From positions 62,001-126,000 of the forward strand of contig JADJFC010000010.1 of the NCBI GenBank assembly GCA_016708785.1: a stretch of DNA of 64,000 nt. The letters are read 5' to 3'. The position numbers and the translations under genes are program-made. This DNA comes from Bacteroidota bacterium (GTDB lineage: Bacteria; Bacteroidota; Bacteroidia; AKYH767-A; 2013-40CM-41-45). This document shows positions 18,003 through 27,510 of the stretch, in pieces. Position 1 is the first letter of the stretch. Each line of letters begins with the position of its first letter. Under the pieces are notes generated by a model. That model was not told the origin of the DNA, did not search any database, and was given only the letters and a program-made list of their open reading frames with translations.

Positions 18003-19934
18003 TTAAAACATCCCAAGCGGTACCGTAAACACCACCCTGGTTCCCGTACCAACACCACCCTCATCAGCTAAGTCAGAAATATGAAACTGGACCTTTTTGT
18101 GCTTCGATTTATTCAATACAACAAGTCTTTCTTTCGTGATCTGAATCGCTGAAAGACGATGAAAAATATTAGTGTCAGTATTTACCTGCTGATTATGATT
18201 TATTCCGGTTCCGTTATCTTTTACAGTGATCTGAAGTTCATTCTCACCAACTAACTTGTAATCAATACTAATATGTCCATGAGTTGTCTTTCCTCTGAAA
18301 CCATGCTCAATTGCATTTTCGATAAATGGTTGCGTTAACATCGGTGGAATATTTACTTCATCCAGATCATCGATCAAAGTGGTGTCAATTGTATATGTGA
18401 AGTTATCATCCATTCTTAATTTCTGCAATTCCAAATAAAATCTCAATGTCTCGAGTTCTTTCTTCAGCGGAATAAATTCCTGAACCGACGAATCCAGGAT
18501 CAAACGCATCAATCGTGAAAAATCTGATAAATATTTTCCGGCAAGCTTTGGTTCATTCTCATAAATATAACTTTCAATCGTAATTAGTGCATTGAAAATG
18601 AAATGTGGATTCATCTGCGTACGAAGTAGCTTTTGTTCCAACTGCAACGATCGATGCTCCAGTTTCATTTTGTTATTTCTGAAAATCAATCCCCCGAGAA
18701 TAATAGAAAACAAAAGAATGCCTCCGAGACCAAATAACAAAAGTTGATTTGTCCTCAACTCAAGTGATTTCACTTTCAACTGACTTTCAAGAATCACATT
18801 TTCCTTTTGCTTATTTTCTGTTTCGAACTTTGCATGCATTTCTGCAATTTGTTTCACTTTTTCATCAGAATGCATGGAATCATTTAAATTTGAATACTCC
18901 TCCATAAATTTGAATGCTTCCTCAAATTTTCCCAGTTTCTTATAACAACTTGCTAAAGCCACTAATGCATTGGCCTGAAATTGCTTCATTCCCAATTCCT
19001 CTGAACTTACAAGTGCTTTCTTATTATATTGTATAGCTGTTTCATAATTTTCCATCTTTTCATAGATAGACCCTCCGATTATGTACATATGATTCAACTT
19101 AAAAATATTGCCGATCTCATTGAGAAGACTCTCTGCTTTCTTGAAATAAACAAGAGCAGTATTCAAGTTGTTTTTAGTCGTATAAATATCTGCCAATCCC
19201 AAGTAGGCAGTTATTGCACCATCCGGATTCTCATTTGAAAGCGAAATCATTATTGACTGCTGATAATATTTGATCGCTTCATTATACTGATTCTTTCTTG
19301 TAAACACATGGCCGATATTATTCAGAGCAGAAACCTGAGCGCCTTTATTTCCTAATGCATTGAGAATAGCAATGCCTTTCATATACCATTCCAATGCCTT
19401 GTCGTCTTCGTGCTGAGACATGTAAATGATGCCAAGATTATTAGAGATTTTTGCCAGCCCAATTGAATCGTCTAATTCCTCTCTCATTTTATAGCTTTCA
19501 AGAAAATAGACAAGTGCCTTTTCATAATTCCCAAGAGCGAATTGTGCATTTCCTCTATTCGAGATCACTGAAGCTATTCCAATTTTATTACCTAATTGCT
19601 CGTAACGCTTCATTGCACTATCCAGCATCACTGTTGCCTTCGTATGTTCACCTTGCTTTATGAAAATAATACCGATATTCTCATAAGCCGTCGCTAAATA
19701 TTGCGGCTCGACTGAACTGTCAGAATAGATCACATTGGTAAAATACTTCAAAGACTTCTTTACGTCTTTTGATAGAAAGAACTTTCCTAGTTTAACATTT
19801 TCTTCAACTGATAAAGTATCTGCATTGCCTATGGCAATTAGTTGGCGTAAGCTATCACTCTGCTCTATCTCCAGCGAGTACGCAGAATTACAGATCATCA
19901 AAAACAATAAATAAAATAGTCCTCTTTTAATCAT
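18003..19934 (-). CDS. TPR-containing LytS/YehU-type sensor histidine kinase
   Basis: The protein is 643 residues. A signal peptide or first membrane span (MIKRGLFYLLFLMICNSAYS) is followed by about seven TPRs in the periplasm (residues ~60-360, such as YEKALVYFLESYKMREEL). Then come a coiled coil and one transmembrane helix (QLLLFGLGGILLFSIILGG, ~395-415). The cytoplasmic kinase is the His_kinase (PF06580) type: QMNPHFIFNALITIESYI carries the phospho-accepting His. The ATPase part shows PFIENAIEHGFRG (N box), VKDNGTGI (G1) and GTGTRVVF (G2). These kinases normally signal to LytTR response regulators, but none lies next to it, so it is an orphan in this window. Its stop is at 18003. Confidence 0.92.
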   Translation of the reverse strand: MIKRGLFYLLFLMICNSAYSLEIEQSDSLRQLIAIGNADTLSVEENVKLGKFFLSKDVKKSLKYFTNVIYSDSSVEPQYLATAYENIGIIFIKQGEHTKATVMLDSAMKRYEQLGNKIGIASVISNRGNAQFALGNYEKALVYFLESYKMREELDDSIGLAKISNNLGIIYMSQHEDDKALEWYMKGIAILNALGNKGAQVSALNNIGHVFTRKNQYNEAIKYYQQSIMISLSNENPDGAITAYLGLADIYTTKNNLNTALVYFKKAESLLNEIGNIFKLNHMYIIGGSIYEKMENYETAIQYNKKALVSSEELGMKQFQANALVALASCYKKLGKFEEAFKFMEEYSNLNDSMHSDEKVKQIAEMHAKFETENKQKENVILESQLKVKSLELRTNQLLLFGLGGILLFSIILGGLIFRNNKMKLEHRSLQLEQKLLRTQMNPHFIFNALITIESYIYENEPKLAGKYLSDFSRLMRLILDSSVQEFIPLKKELETLRFYLELQKLRMDDNFTYTIDTTLIDDLDEVNIPPMLTQPFIENAIEHGFRGKTTHGHISIDYKLVGENELQITVKDNGTGINHNQQVNTDTNIFHRLSAIQITKERLVVLNKSKHKKVQFHISDLADEGGVGTGTRVVFTVPLGMF

Positions 19935-20040
19935 AATCTATTAGATCACACAATTCCATTCGGCTACAAGTTAATTTAAAAAACAAATCATTCTAAAATC
20001 CAATCACTCCTTTTCTGATTTGCAGTTGATTTCTACATAA

Positions 20041-20064
20041 AAAAGCCGGGACACTATCCCGGCT
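20041..20064 (-). terminator. Rho-independent terminator of the ELWxxDGT gene
   Basis: On the minus strand, AGCCGGGA and TCCCGGCT form an 8-bp stem around a 5-base loop, followed directly by six T. It begins 23 bases after the stop at 20087 and separates that gene from the downstream histidine kinase gene (start 19934). Confidence 0.9.
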
Positions 20065-20086
20065 CTCAATTCTAAATGCCTTCGAC

Positions 20087-21808
20087 TCAATTCCGCTGAA
20101 TCACCAACCTATCATTTAAGCACTGATTAGAATTACTAACTTCTACCACATAAATTCCATTTGAAATGGAAGCCGGTATTTCAATGTCTACATTTGAATA
20201 ATTATCAACTCCGATCTTCTTTGAATAAATGTTTTTCCCTGTCACATCATATATATTCATTGTGGAGCCACGAAGATCAAATCCGTTCGATGAAATTGTT
20301 ATTCTATCTGAAGCAGGATTTGGATAACATGAAATCGTTTTGATGTTTTTTGTTTCATTTATTCCAACTCCAATTCCTCCCGGTAAAGAATCCGGATGAA
20401 GTTTGAAAAGAAACGTTGCATATGGGTCCTGAAAGACTTCTATCGTATCCGCACCAAAAAAAATGAAATCATTTCCTAATGGTATCAATTTACTTCGAGG
20501 CTGCGCCAACGGATAAATAATAGTTCCACTTCGGGTTCCATTTGTCTGCACCAATCGATTGATCATGTCCATTCCGCCATCCGGATACCACGACATTGCA
20601 AAAAACATATTATCATTAATAATTTGCGGACGATTCACAAAAAACGGTGCCACATCCTGCATTCCCCATGCCATACTTGAACCTGCTGTTGTCCCATCTG
20701 ATATTGCCAATCCTGTTGAATCATTATCTGCACCATTGAAATAAACATAATTGCCCAGACTCATCATCGCCGGTCTTACTGTTAATCCGTTGTTCATAAT
20801 AATCTGAGTCGTTCCTGCTACTGATCCATCACTCTTCCATAGCTCAGCGCCAAATCCGGCATCGTATGATGCAAAATAAAATACTCCATTCATATCTGTT
20901 GCAACATTATCTTCATCCCAAGGATACAAAGTTGTTTCTATTCTAAATGTTCCTGCATCTGTACCATCCGTTCTCCACCAGTGTTTTTGAGCAGGGCCAA
21001 TTCCTCCTGCATCATCGCCATGAAAATAAAGATAACCTCCGCTATTCGTAAAATGCGGATTGATACAAGTAAATCCTGTGCCATCATCAAATATTCCTCT
21101 GGCTCCGGGTATCATGTCTTTTACTAATTGCGTTCCGCCCGCTGTTCCATCAGAACAGAAAAGTTCCCATCCGTGAGTTCCATCTGTCGCTGCAAAATAC
21201 AACTTGCCATTGTACACTGTAAGAAAAGATGGGTTCGACGATTCTGTTCCCGGATAAAGATCTATTACTTGCGATGTTCCTGCGGTACTACCATCAGTAA
21301 GCCAAAGCTCGTTTCCATTGGCAAGATTACCTGCATTCATATAAAGAAGATTATTCATTTCACAAAATGTCGGCACTTTGTTATTTGTAAAATCCCAGCC
21401 CATCATTCCCGAATTAAATTCGTAGAACATATTTGTTCCGGCATTCGTTGCATCACTTTTCCATAATTCTTTACCGTGTACACCGTCGTCTGCAAAAAAA
21501 TAAAGTCTGTCTTTAAAAACATAATTTTCATACTGAAGTCCATCTGTTCGTGAAGAAGTTGCCCAGCAGAAAAGGTCGCCGGCGTAGTTTGGATTAATGT
21601 CTTTCACTAAACCCGTTCCTGCAGCTGTACCATCAGTGGCCCAAAGTTCATACTCCCATTGTAACGCTCCCTCATGACCGTAAATAACTTTTCCGTTTAC
21701 TGCCTTCATACTTACTGCATCTACAACATCAGGACAGATTATCGTGACCTGACTAAATGCCGGAGAAGTTGAAATGCAAAACAGAAATATATATAATATT
21801 CTTTTCAT
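20087..21808 (-). CDS. ELWxxDGT-repeat secreted protein with T9SS type A sorting domain
   Basis: A 573-residue protein with a signal peptide (MKRILYIFLFCISTSPAFS) and about eight ELWxxDGT-type repeats: ELWATDGTAAGT, ELWKSDATNAGT, ELWLTDGSTAGT, ELFCSDGTAGGT, WWRTDGTDAGT, ELWKSDGSVAGT, LAISDGTTAGS and LVQTNGTRSGT. These repeats form a large beta-propeller in known families. The C-terminal 75 or so residues are a T9SS type A domain: ISCYPNPASDRITISS, IYDVTGKNIYSK and ISNGIYVVEVS. It is followed by a strong terminator. It probably has a surface or secreted binding role; no catalytic motif was seen. Confidence 0.92.
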   Translation of the reverse strand: MKRILYIFLFCISTSPAFSQVTIICPDVVDAVSMKAVNGKVIYGHEGALQWEYELWATDGTAAGTGLVKDINPNYAGDLFCWATSSRTDGLQYENYVFKDRLYFFADDGVHGKELWKSDATNAGTNMFYEFNSGMMGWDFTNNKVPTFCEMNNLLYMNAGNLANGNELWLTDGSTAGTSQVIDLYPGTESSNPSFLTVYNGKLYFAATDGTHGWELFCSDGTAGGTQLVKDMIPGARGIFDDGTGFTCINPHFTNSGGYLYFHGDDAGGIGPAQKHWWRTDGTDAGTFRIETTLYPWDEDNVATDMNGVFYFASYDAGFGAELWKSDGSVAGTTQIIMNNGLTVRPAMMSLGNYVYFNGADNDSTGLAISDGTTAGSSMAWGMQDVAPFFVNRPQIINDNMFFAMSWYPDGGMDMINRLVQTNGTRSGTIIYPLAQPRSKLIPLGNDFIFFGADTIEVFQDPYATFLFKLHPDSLPGGIGVGINETKNIKTISCYPNPASDRITISSNGFDLRGSTMNIYDVTGKNIYSKKIGVDNYSNVDIEIPASISNGIYVVEVSNSNQCLNDRLVIQRN

Positions 21809-21852
21809 TTTGATTTAATGTTTAGAAATTGAATTTAGATTGTGTTGTTAAA

Positions 21853-23268
21853 CTATTTACTAAGATTGACTTTCTTCACAATTGTACTTTTTGCCGTGTT
21901 CAACTTCAGAAAATAAATACCGGAAGGTTGTGCTGAAAGATCGAGTTCGTTGTTTGTAATTTCTGCGGGAATCTCTTCACCTAACAAATTATAAACCATG
22001 AAATTTAAAATCGGACTATCGATTGATTTTAGTGTGATCTTTCCAGTTGTCGGATTTGGGAATACCTGAATATTGGAAATCGAATTTGCTTCTTCAAGTC
22101 CTGCATTCAAAGGAGTATGAAATGATCTGGACTCTTCGTAACCATAGAATGCCCCACCAAACAAAAATGAATTTAAAGAATCTGTTGTGCTTCTGATGTT
22201 GTAATACCCATTTCCAAATTCACAACAAATTCCACCGCCGGCATCTGTATTGATCACAAAAGTATAACATGAATTTGGATTTAAATTCCACGTGTAAGTA
22301 TAAAAATTGTTATTCAAGTATACGCCTGGCGGACTGGATGCAACAGTGTCTTCATTGGCATCGAGTAATTTCCATGATGTCCGCGAATAAGTTCCCGTAA
22401 GCTGAAGGTCGAGTGTCAAATTAAAATCGGGTGCTTCGGGTGCAAGAGTCAAAGTTGCTTCCTGGATATTTCCGACTGTATAAATTTCTGAACCGGTGGT
22501 AACATTAAATTCATAATTTATTCCTTCGATCAGATTCACATTTTCAAATGTTACATCTTCGTAAGTATCTTGTGCAAGATTGCCTGTCCAGTTTTTACTT
22601 TGAAGCACTGTTCCATTAGCGCTCACTTCAACTGTTGCAGATGTCATCGGTGTTGAACCTTGATTGTATAGTCGGGTAACAGGATGTTCGCCATCACAAA
22701 ATTCGCGGTCGCCGGTATCAAACAATGTCGCATCAATCGATCCATTATCAAATGGTGCCGGACATTGCGTTTTCCATTGTTGCAGAAATCCTTCAAATGT
22801 TGTTCCCATTGGAACCCGCACTCCATTTGTAGATCCCGGACAATGAATAAACAAAGAAGGATAACCATTCATCACATAATTACTCTGCACTGCTGCTCCT
22901 TGTCCATAAGGTCCAATGATGGGATACGGTGTTGTCTGGATCCAGTTTCCCATTGCTTGCTGACCAACACCGGATAAATTGGCCATGGTACTTGCAGGGT
23001 CGCCATCGACAAAAATGATGAAGAGGTCATTTGTTCCTTCGGGACCAAACTCATGATAAAGTTTCTCCATAATTCCTGTGATGTGAAAATCCCAGCAAGG
23101 TGAACACCAATTTGCGCTGACATCTACAAGTACTGTCTTGCCTGTGTTTACAATAGAATCGATGTTGTAAGAGTTTCCATCAATTCCTGTTGCAATCCAA
23201 TTTTGATTTTGAGCACTGACACTCAAACCTGTCATTACGAGAATGACGAAAAGTAATTTTTTTAACAT
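21853..23268 (-). CDS. Secreted thioredoxin-fold protein with T9SS type A sorting domain
   Basis: The protein is 471 residues. The signal peptide MLKKLLFVILVMTGLSVSA is followed by a TlpA/Omp28-like thioredoxin domain (~residues 22-165) with VDVSANWCSPCWDFH, whose CSPC is the redox-active CxxC. It has a cis-Pro-like MNGYPSLFIH. Next comes a beta-sandwich region of about 200 residues (TMTSATVEVSANGTVLQSKN, then a 'GICCEFGNGYY' segment). The tail is type A: IQVFPNPTTGKITLKS, VYNLLGEEI and LSAQPSGIYFLKLN. It probably reduces or exchanges disulfides at the cell surface. It lies 44 bp upstream of the ELWxxDGT gene, same strand, and may be co-transcribed with it. Confidence 0.92.
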   Translation of the reverse strand: MLKKLLFVILVMTGLSVSAQNQNWIATGIDGNSYNIDSIVNTGKTVLVDVSANWCSPCWDFHITGIMEKLYHEFGPEGTNDLFIIFVDGDPASTMANLSGVGQQAMGNWIQTTPYPIIGPYGQGAAVQSNYVMNGYPSLFIHCPGSTNGVRVPMGTTFEGFLQQWKTQCPAPFDNGSIDATLFDTGDREFCDGEHPVTRLYNQGSTPMTSATVEVSANGTVLQSKNWTGNLAQDTYEDVTFENVNLIEGINYEFNVTTGSEIYTVGNIQEATLTLAPEAPDFNLTLDLQLTGTYSRTSWKLLDANEDTVASSPPGVYLNNNFYTYTWNLNPNSCYTFVINTDAGGGICCEFGNGYYNIRSTTDSLNSFLFGGAFYGYEESRSFHTPLNAGLEEANSISNIQVFPNPTTGKITLKSIDSPILNFMVYNLLGEEIPAEITNNELDLSAQPSGIYFLKLNTAKSTIVKKVNLSK

Positions 23269-23523
23269 GATATTTTTTCTAGGGTTAGACTCTGAAATTC
23301 AAATGTAGATAACTATTTCGGTTAAAAAATGGCTAATGTACAGGCGTAGCGGTTTGATTATCCTACGTTACAGCCTTTAAAAAATGCTAGAAAGAGAATA
23401 GTTGTTAAATTTTATGCAAAGGAAGGGATGAAGCATTTCTTTCTTTGCAAATTCTAAAGGATATAGGTATTTTACTGTCTGTTTGATTTAAGCCAGAAAT
23501 CAGAAATTATCTTAAATTGCCGC

Positions 23524-25038
23524 ATGTTAAAAAACCAAAGCGACATACATTCATTGTCTACTTCAAGATTGGTTTTTATTTTATTCGCGGGTACGCTTAT
23601 TCGCTTTTTATTTGGATATCTGCTCAAACCCTGGCTCGAAGCGCCTGATCAACTTGCATGGGGATTGAGTATTGATGAAATGGTTGCAAGTGGAAACTTT
23701 AATTACACACAATTGATGCATAATGCATTTGAAAGCGGTAGTTGGGTGACGGGTTTATTGTCGATTCCATTTAGATCAATTGCAAATATCTTACCCGCAC
23801 TCTCATGGTCTGCATTGTTAATAGATCTATTGTCCAGAACCATTCAGATCAAAATCGTTCAAAATGTATTGGGAAATAAATCTGCTATTTGGTTTGGCTG
23901 GTGGACAATATTCTCTATCCCCTTGATCTTACCTTGGTCAACTGTAAATTGCGGATTGCATTCTTTGTCTGCCTTTATTCCATTCTTGTTTTTATTTATC
24001 ATCACAAAAATTCATGGAAAGAAATTGGCACCAATTTATCTTGGACTATTCTGTGGACTATCAATGTCGTTTTCATTTGACAATCTGGTACTCGCACCTG
24101 TTGCAATGCTTGTAATCCTTTGGAGTGAAAAAACAACGATGAATAAAATCGCAGCGCTCTTTTCTTTTCTGTTGATTTTTTTCATTGCATTCTTGCCATT
24201 TCTTCTTGCAAGGAAATTTTTGAATACCGGATTTCAACTGGAATCTGAATCAGTGCTCTCATTACGTGGAGTTGAATTCGGAAATCCATTTACAGTAAAG
24301 CATTTCGGAAAATTTATTGCTGTATGGATTACAACACTTCCTCTTTCGCTCTTAATGCCCGGACTCTCATTACTTTTCACTGCAATAATTGGTGTGATAC
24401 TAATTACACTAATAGCATTCGGATTAAAATCTTTCTATAAAGAAAAAGGTCTTTCATCTGTTATTAAAATCTGCTCGGCAGGCCTTGTAGTCACATTCTT
24501 TTTGTTCTATGCCTTCAGCCCCTTCTACTCAAACTATTTGCCGGGAAGGTCCTATGTTTCATATCGACATCTCACTTACATAGTCCCTTTCTTGATTGCA
24601 ATAATGATCTATGGAATTAGTATTTCGGGGAAAACCGGAAAAATGATTTTTGCATCCTGGATGATTCTTTGTATTGCCGGAACATTTATTTTTACCATAC
24701 AGCAGCCATTATATAAACAACCATTATATAAGCCGGCCGGATGGATATTGGCAAAGAAATTCGGACACGATGTAGATCATATGCTACCCATCAATTCAAT
24801 GGCCGAAGAAAAATACAGGAAGGATATTTTGTTTGGTTACGGCTGGGGTCTTTCAGCTACATTATTTGAACATACCGGTGACAGTTCTTCAATCAACAAA
24901 CTCATTCATCTTGTAGAAAAGTTTCCCGATGAAAAAATTGATCAGGTGAAAGCGGGTGTGCGTTTCTCTTTTGATAGTAGTGTAACTCCGGTATTGGACA
25001 AGAATGTTTTATTTGAATTAGAGAAAAAAGGGTTCTAA
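23524..25038 (+). CDS. Polytopic inner-membrane protein, GT-C-like fold
   Basis: A 504-residue protein with about 10-11 hydrophobic helices. Early acidic loops (LEAPDQLAWGLSIDEMVASG) after TM1 resemble the first extracytoplasmic loop of GT-C glycosyltransferases (PMT/ArnT-like), but the canonical DE/DD pair is not clear. A soluble C-terminal segment of about 110 residues follows the last helix and ends in LDKNVLFELEKKGF. There is no signal peptide cleavage site. It stands alone on the plus strand, and its stop is 8 bp from the stop of the convergent OmpA-family gene. Function is unproven; a lipid-linked sugar transferase or transporter are alternatives. Confidence 0.65.
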   Translation: MLKNQSDIHSLSTSRLVFILFAGTLIRFLFGYLLKPWLEAPDQLAWGLSIDEMVASGNFNYTQLMHNAFESGSWVTGLLSIPFRSIANILPALSWSALLIDLLSRTIQIKIVQNVLGNKSAIWFGWWTIFSIPLILPWSTVNCGLHSLSAFIPFLFLFIITKIHGKKLAPIYLGLFCGLSMSFSFDNLVLAPVAMLVILWSEKTTMNKIAALFSFLLIFFIAFLPFLLARKFLNTGFQLESESVLSLRGVEFGNPFTVKHFGKFIAVWITTLPLSLLMPGLSLLFTAIIGVILITLIAFGLKSFYKEKGLSSVIKICSAGLVVTFFLFYAFSPFYSNYLPGRSYVSYRHLTYIVPFLIAIMIYGISISGKTGKMIFASWMILCIAGTFIFTIQQPLYKQPLYKPAGWILAKKFGHDVDHMLPINSMAEEKYRKDILFGYGWGLSATLFEHTGDSSSINKLIHLVEKFPDEKIDQVKAGVRFSFDSSVTPVLDKNVLFELEKKGF

Positions 25039-25046
25039 TTGAGGGT

Positions 25047-25730
25047 CTATTGTTTAAGTATTTTCACTTCTGTTCTTCTGTTTTGTTTTCTCCCTGCCTC
25101 ATCTGTATTCTCTGCAATTGGTAAAGTATCTCCATATCCTTTTGCTTCCACGCGACTAGTGCTAATCCCTTTTTTTACTAAATAGTTTTTTACCGAGTTA
25201 GCCCTGTCCTGAGAGAGTTTTTGATTTGCCTCTGTGCCACCTACATTATCTGTATGCCCTGAAATCTCAATTACTGTGGTTTTTTTCTGCGACATGTAAT
25301 TTAATAATTCATCCAATTCTGTAAATGATTCCGGTTTTAAAGTTGATTTACCCGTATCAAAAAACACATTATCTAATGTGAAAGTAGTGCCGGGTGTAAT
25401 GGTAAGTTCGCACTCTGCAACGACACCTTCAGCATCCGGAATTTCCATTACAGTATATTCTTTTTTTGACGTCACTGATTGGTATTGTACTGTATATTTG
25501 TCGCCAATGGGAATAAAAAGTTGAATCTTTCCGTCTTTTTTACTGATGCCTGAATAGACTTTCTTGTTTTTTACGGAAATAAAACTCACTTCTTGATTTT
25601 CGATTGGAGTTTTTAAATTACTAACCACAATAACGTTTATGATTGCTTTCCCTTCCGGTGCTTGTTCAGAAGTTTGAGAATACGTATACGATGCGTTAGT
25701 AAAAAGTATCAATAACAGCAGGTTTTTCAT
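25047..25730 (-). CDS. OmpA-family peptidoglycan-binding protein
   Basis: The ATG at 25730 (227 residues) gives signal peptide MKNLLLLILFTNASYTYS; the longer in-frame start at 25784 is rejected. Residues ~25-110 look like a carboxypeptidase-regulatory or CNA-B-like beta domain (VSFISVKNKKVYSGISKKDG). The C-terminal 115 or so residues are an OmpA-like domain: FFDTGKSTLKPESFTELDEL, ISGHTDNVGGTEANQKLSQD, RANSVKNYLV and GRKQNRRTEV. The D and R residues of the diaminopimelate-binding site are in place. It lacks an 8-strand barrel, so it is probably periplasmic, tethering structures to the cell wall. Confidence 0.9.
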   Translation of the reverse strand: MKNLLLLILFTNASYTYSQTSEQAPEGKAIINVIVVSNLKTPIENQEVSFISVKNKKVYSGISKKDGKIQLFIPIGDKYTVQYQSVTSKKEYTVMEIPDAEGVVAECELTITPGTTFTLDNVFFDTGKSTLKPESFTELDELLNYMSQKKTTVIEISGHTDNVGGTEANQKLSQDRANSVKNYLVKKGISTSRVEAKGYGDTLPIAENTDEAGRKQNRRTEVKILKQ

Positions 25731-25879
25731 TTTATTTTTGATATCAAACGTTGAGTCTGGCCCTTTTATTTCAGGATGGCGCAACTTTACTTATTACGTC
25801 CGGAGTTCGGTTAAACTCATATGAGTTTCCCACTGCGATGAAATTGCAATTCTTCACCTTGGATCTCTAATTAGGATTA

Positions 25880-26398
25880 TCATTTATTCTGCCCCAATCG
25901 AAATCCTATATTCCTCTGTGTCACATCCTGATCTAAAAATGTTTGCAAACCGCTCGTATAACTTTTCGACATCTGATTGAAAAGATAATCATAGAACTTC
26001 TGGTAGTCGGCCTGATTTCCTTCCACTATTTCAAACTCTTCTTCGTATTCGATCAGTTTTACCAGAAACTTGTTGTCTTTATTCTTCTTAAATAACATAC
26101 CAAGTATTATCGTTTCTTGCGGAAAAACGTCCTTGCCTTCATAAACATTGATACCGAAAGCACATTCCCAATAAGAATCCGGTCTCAAAAACATGGTGTT
26201 GAAAAGAGGAGCCGGAATAGATTCATATTCTCCTTCTTCATTCAACTTAAAATAGGATAATTGCGAAAAAGGAATCTGAAAATACTCTATTACACCTTTC
26301 CACAGATCATATGCAAAATGATGGCAATCGTCGCGGTAATTTTTAAATTCACTACGCGCATTTTTATAAGTTTCACAGAGTGCTTCAAATTTTGTCAT
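25880..26398 (-). CDS. Conserved-looking hypothetical protein (172 aa)
   Basis: I do not recognise this protein. It has no signal peptide or membrane span. It is rich in aromatic and acidic residues (CHHFAYDLWKGVIEYFQIPF, FGINVYEGKDVFPQETIIL), with an alpha-beta-alpha outline and an acidic segment (LIEYEEEFEIVEGNQADYQK). It is probably a cytosolic globular protein. It lies 150 bp upstream of the OmpA-family gene on the same strand, with no obvious functional link. Confidence 0.65.
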   Translation of the reverse strand: MTKFEALCETYKNARSEFKNYRDDCHHFAYDLWKGVIEYFQIPFSQLSYFKLNEEGEYESIPAPLFNTMFLRPDSYWECAFGINVYEGKDVFPQETIILGMLFKKNKDNKFLVKLIEYEEEFEIVEGNQADYQKFYDYLFNQMSKSYTSGLQTFLDQDVTQRNIGFRLGQNK

Positions 26399-26553
26399 AT
26401 CATTCCACAGTTTGAATTAAAATTATATATATTTCCAATCAAGCATCGTGATTTTTGTCACAGCAACAGATGACCTGTCTCAATTTATCTATCGCTCATT
26501 TATTCTCTATTTGTTTTTTAGCTTCCATCCCAAAAACAAAATTTTCCTGAATA

Positions 26554-27504
26554 TTATTTCCCATGCGGCTCCAAACTCGGAAACGTTTTCCCATCACGAA
26601 CATAAGCATCCAAGAAATTTCTTGAAACATGATTCACTTCATCGACATATTCAATCAAACTATGTTGCCCGCCTTCAAAAAATTGAAACCGTACGGGATG
26701 TTTAATTTCATAGAGTTTGTTTAACATAGTAAGTTGCTCCTCGGGAGATACACGCCAGTCTGCACTTCCTGTTAAAAGTAGCAATGGTGTTGAAGGAGAA
26801 ATTTTTTCAGCCCAATAAACTGCAGATCTTGTCTTTAAAACCGAATCCCTGTTTATAAAATAGCCCAACGCCAATTCAGAAAATACTGAATCCATTTCAG
26901 GACGCTTCTTTGTTTGAATAAAAGCTTCGGCCATTCCTGATCCAACAACTGCAGCTTTAATTTGATTCGTCATTGTCAATGCACGATACGTCATCATTCC
27001 TCCGCGACTCCATCCATACATTCCAATTCTTGAGGTGTCGGCTTTCTCTACATGAGAAAAAAATGGAATAAGATTAATAACATCATTCACATCACTCCCA
27101 CCAAATTCTTCTTTTCCTTCACTGCCTTTATTTCCGCGATAATGACTTCCAACAACTACATAATCCCAACTCGACATCTCTGCAAAAAATCTGACAAGTG
27201 TGAAATCAGTTGTGCCGCCGTAATCTCTGTTGCCACCTCGGTTAAAAATAATGCAGGGAAACTTCCCGGACTTTTTCGGAACAGACATAAAGCCATTTAC
27301 TTTTAGTCCGTCAGACAAATAAGTTATTTTGAAAAAGTCAACGGCATTTATTAATGCTTTTGCATTGGGCAATCTTTTTTCGATCTGCGCCATTGATGTA
27401 TCAGCAATGGTGTATGGTATCTGCTCAATTATTTTCCCGTTTTGAGCATTGACAGTGCTTTGAAAAATCAGCAACAGAAAAAATAAAAGGTAGTAATTTC
27501 TCAT
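26554..27504 (-). CDS. Secreted alpha/beta hydrolase, S9 peptidase/esterase-like
   Basis: A 316-residue protein with signal peptide MRNYYLLFFLLLIFQSTVNA. The fold signature is complete. An oxyanion-region FNRGGNRDYGG comes first. The nucleophile elbow is GWSRGG in IGMYGWSRGGMMTYRAL. The acid is the Asp in LLTGSADWRVSPEEQ, and the base is the His in GGQHSLIEY. The spacing fits the C-terminal catalytic domain of prolyl-oligopeptidase (S9) enzymes without their propeller. It is likely a periplasmic peptidase or esterase. Its ATG lies 6 bp past the stop of the upstream kelch cargo gene (27511), so the pair is probably co-transcribed. Confidence 0.88.
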   Translation of the reverse strand: MRNYYLLFFLLLIFQSTVNAQNGKIIEQIPYTIADTSMAQIEKRLPNAKALINAVDFFKITYLSDGLKVNGFMSVPKKSGKFPCIIFNRGGNRDYGGTTDFTLVRFFAEMSSWDYVVVGSHYRGNKGSEGKEEFGGSDVNDVINLIPFFSHVEKADTSRIGMYGWSRGGMMTYRALTMTNQIKAAVVGSGMAEAFIQTKKRPEMDSVFSELALGYFINRDSVLKTRSAVYWAEKISPSTPLLLLTGSADWRVSPEEQLTMLNKLYEIKHPVRFQFFEGGQHSLIEYVDEVNHVSRNFLDAYVRDGKTFPSLEPHGK

Positions 27505-27510
27505 TTGAGT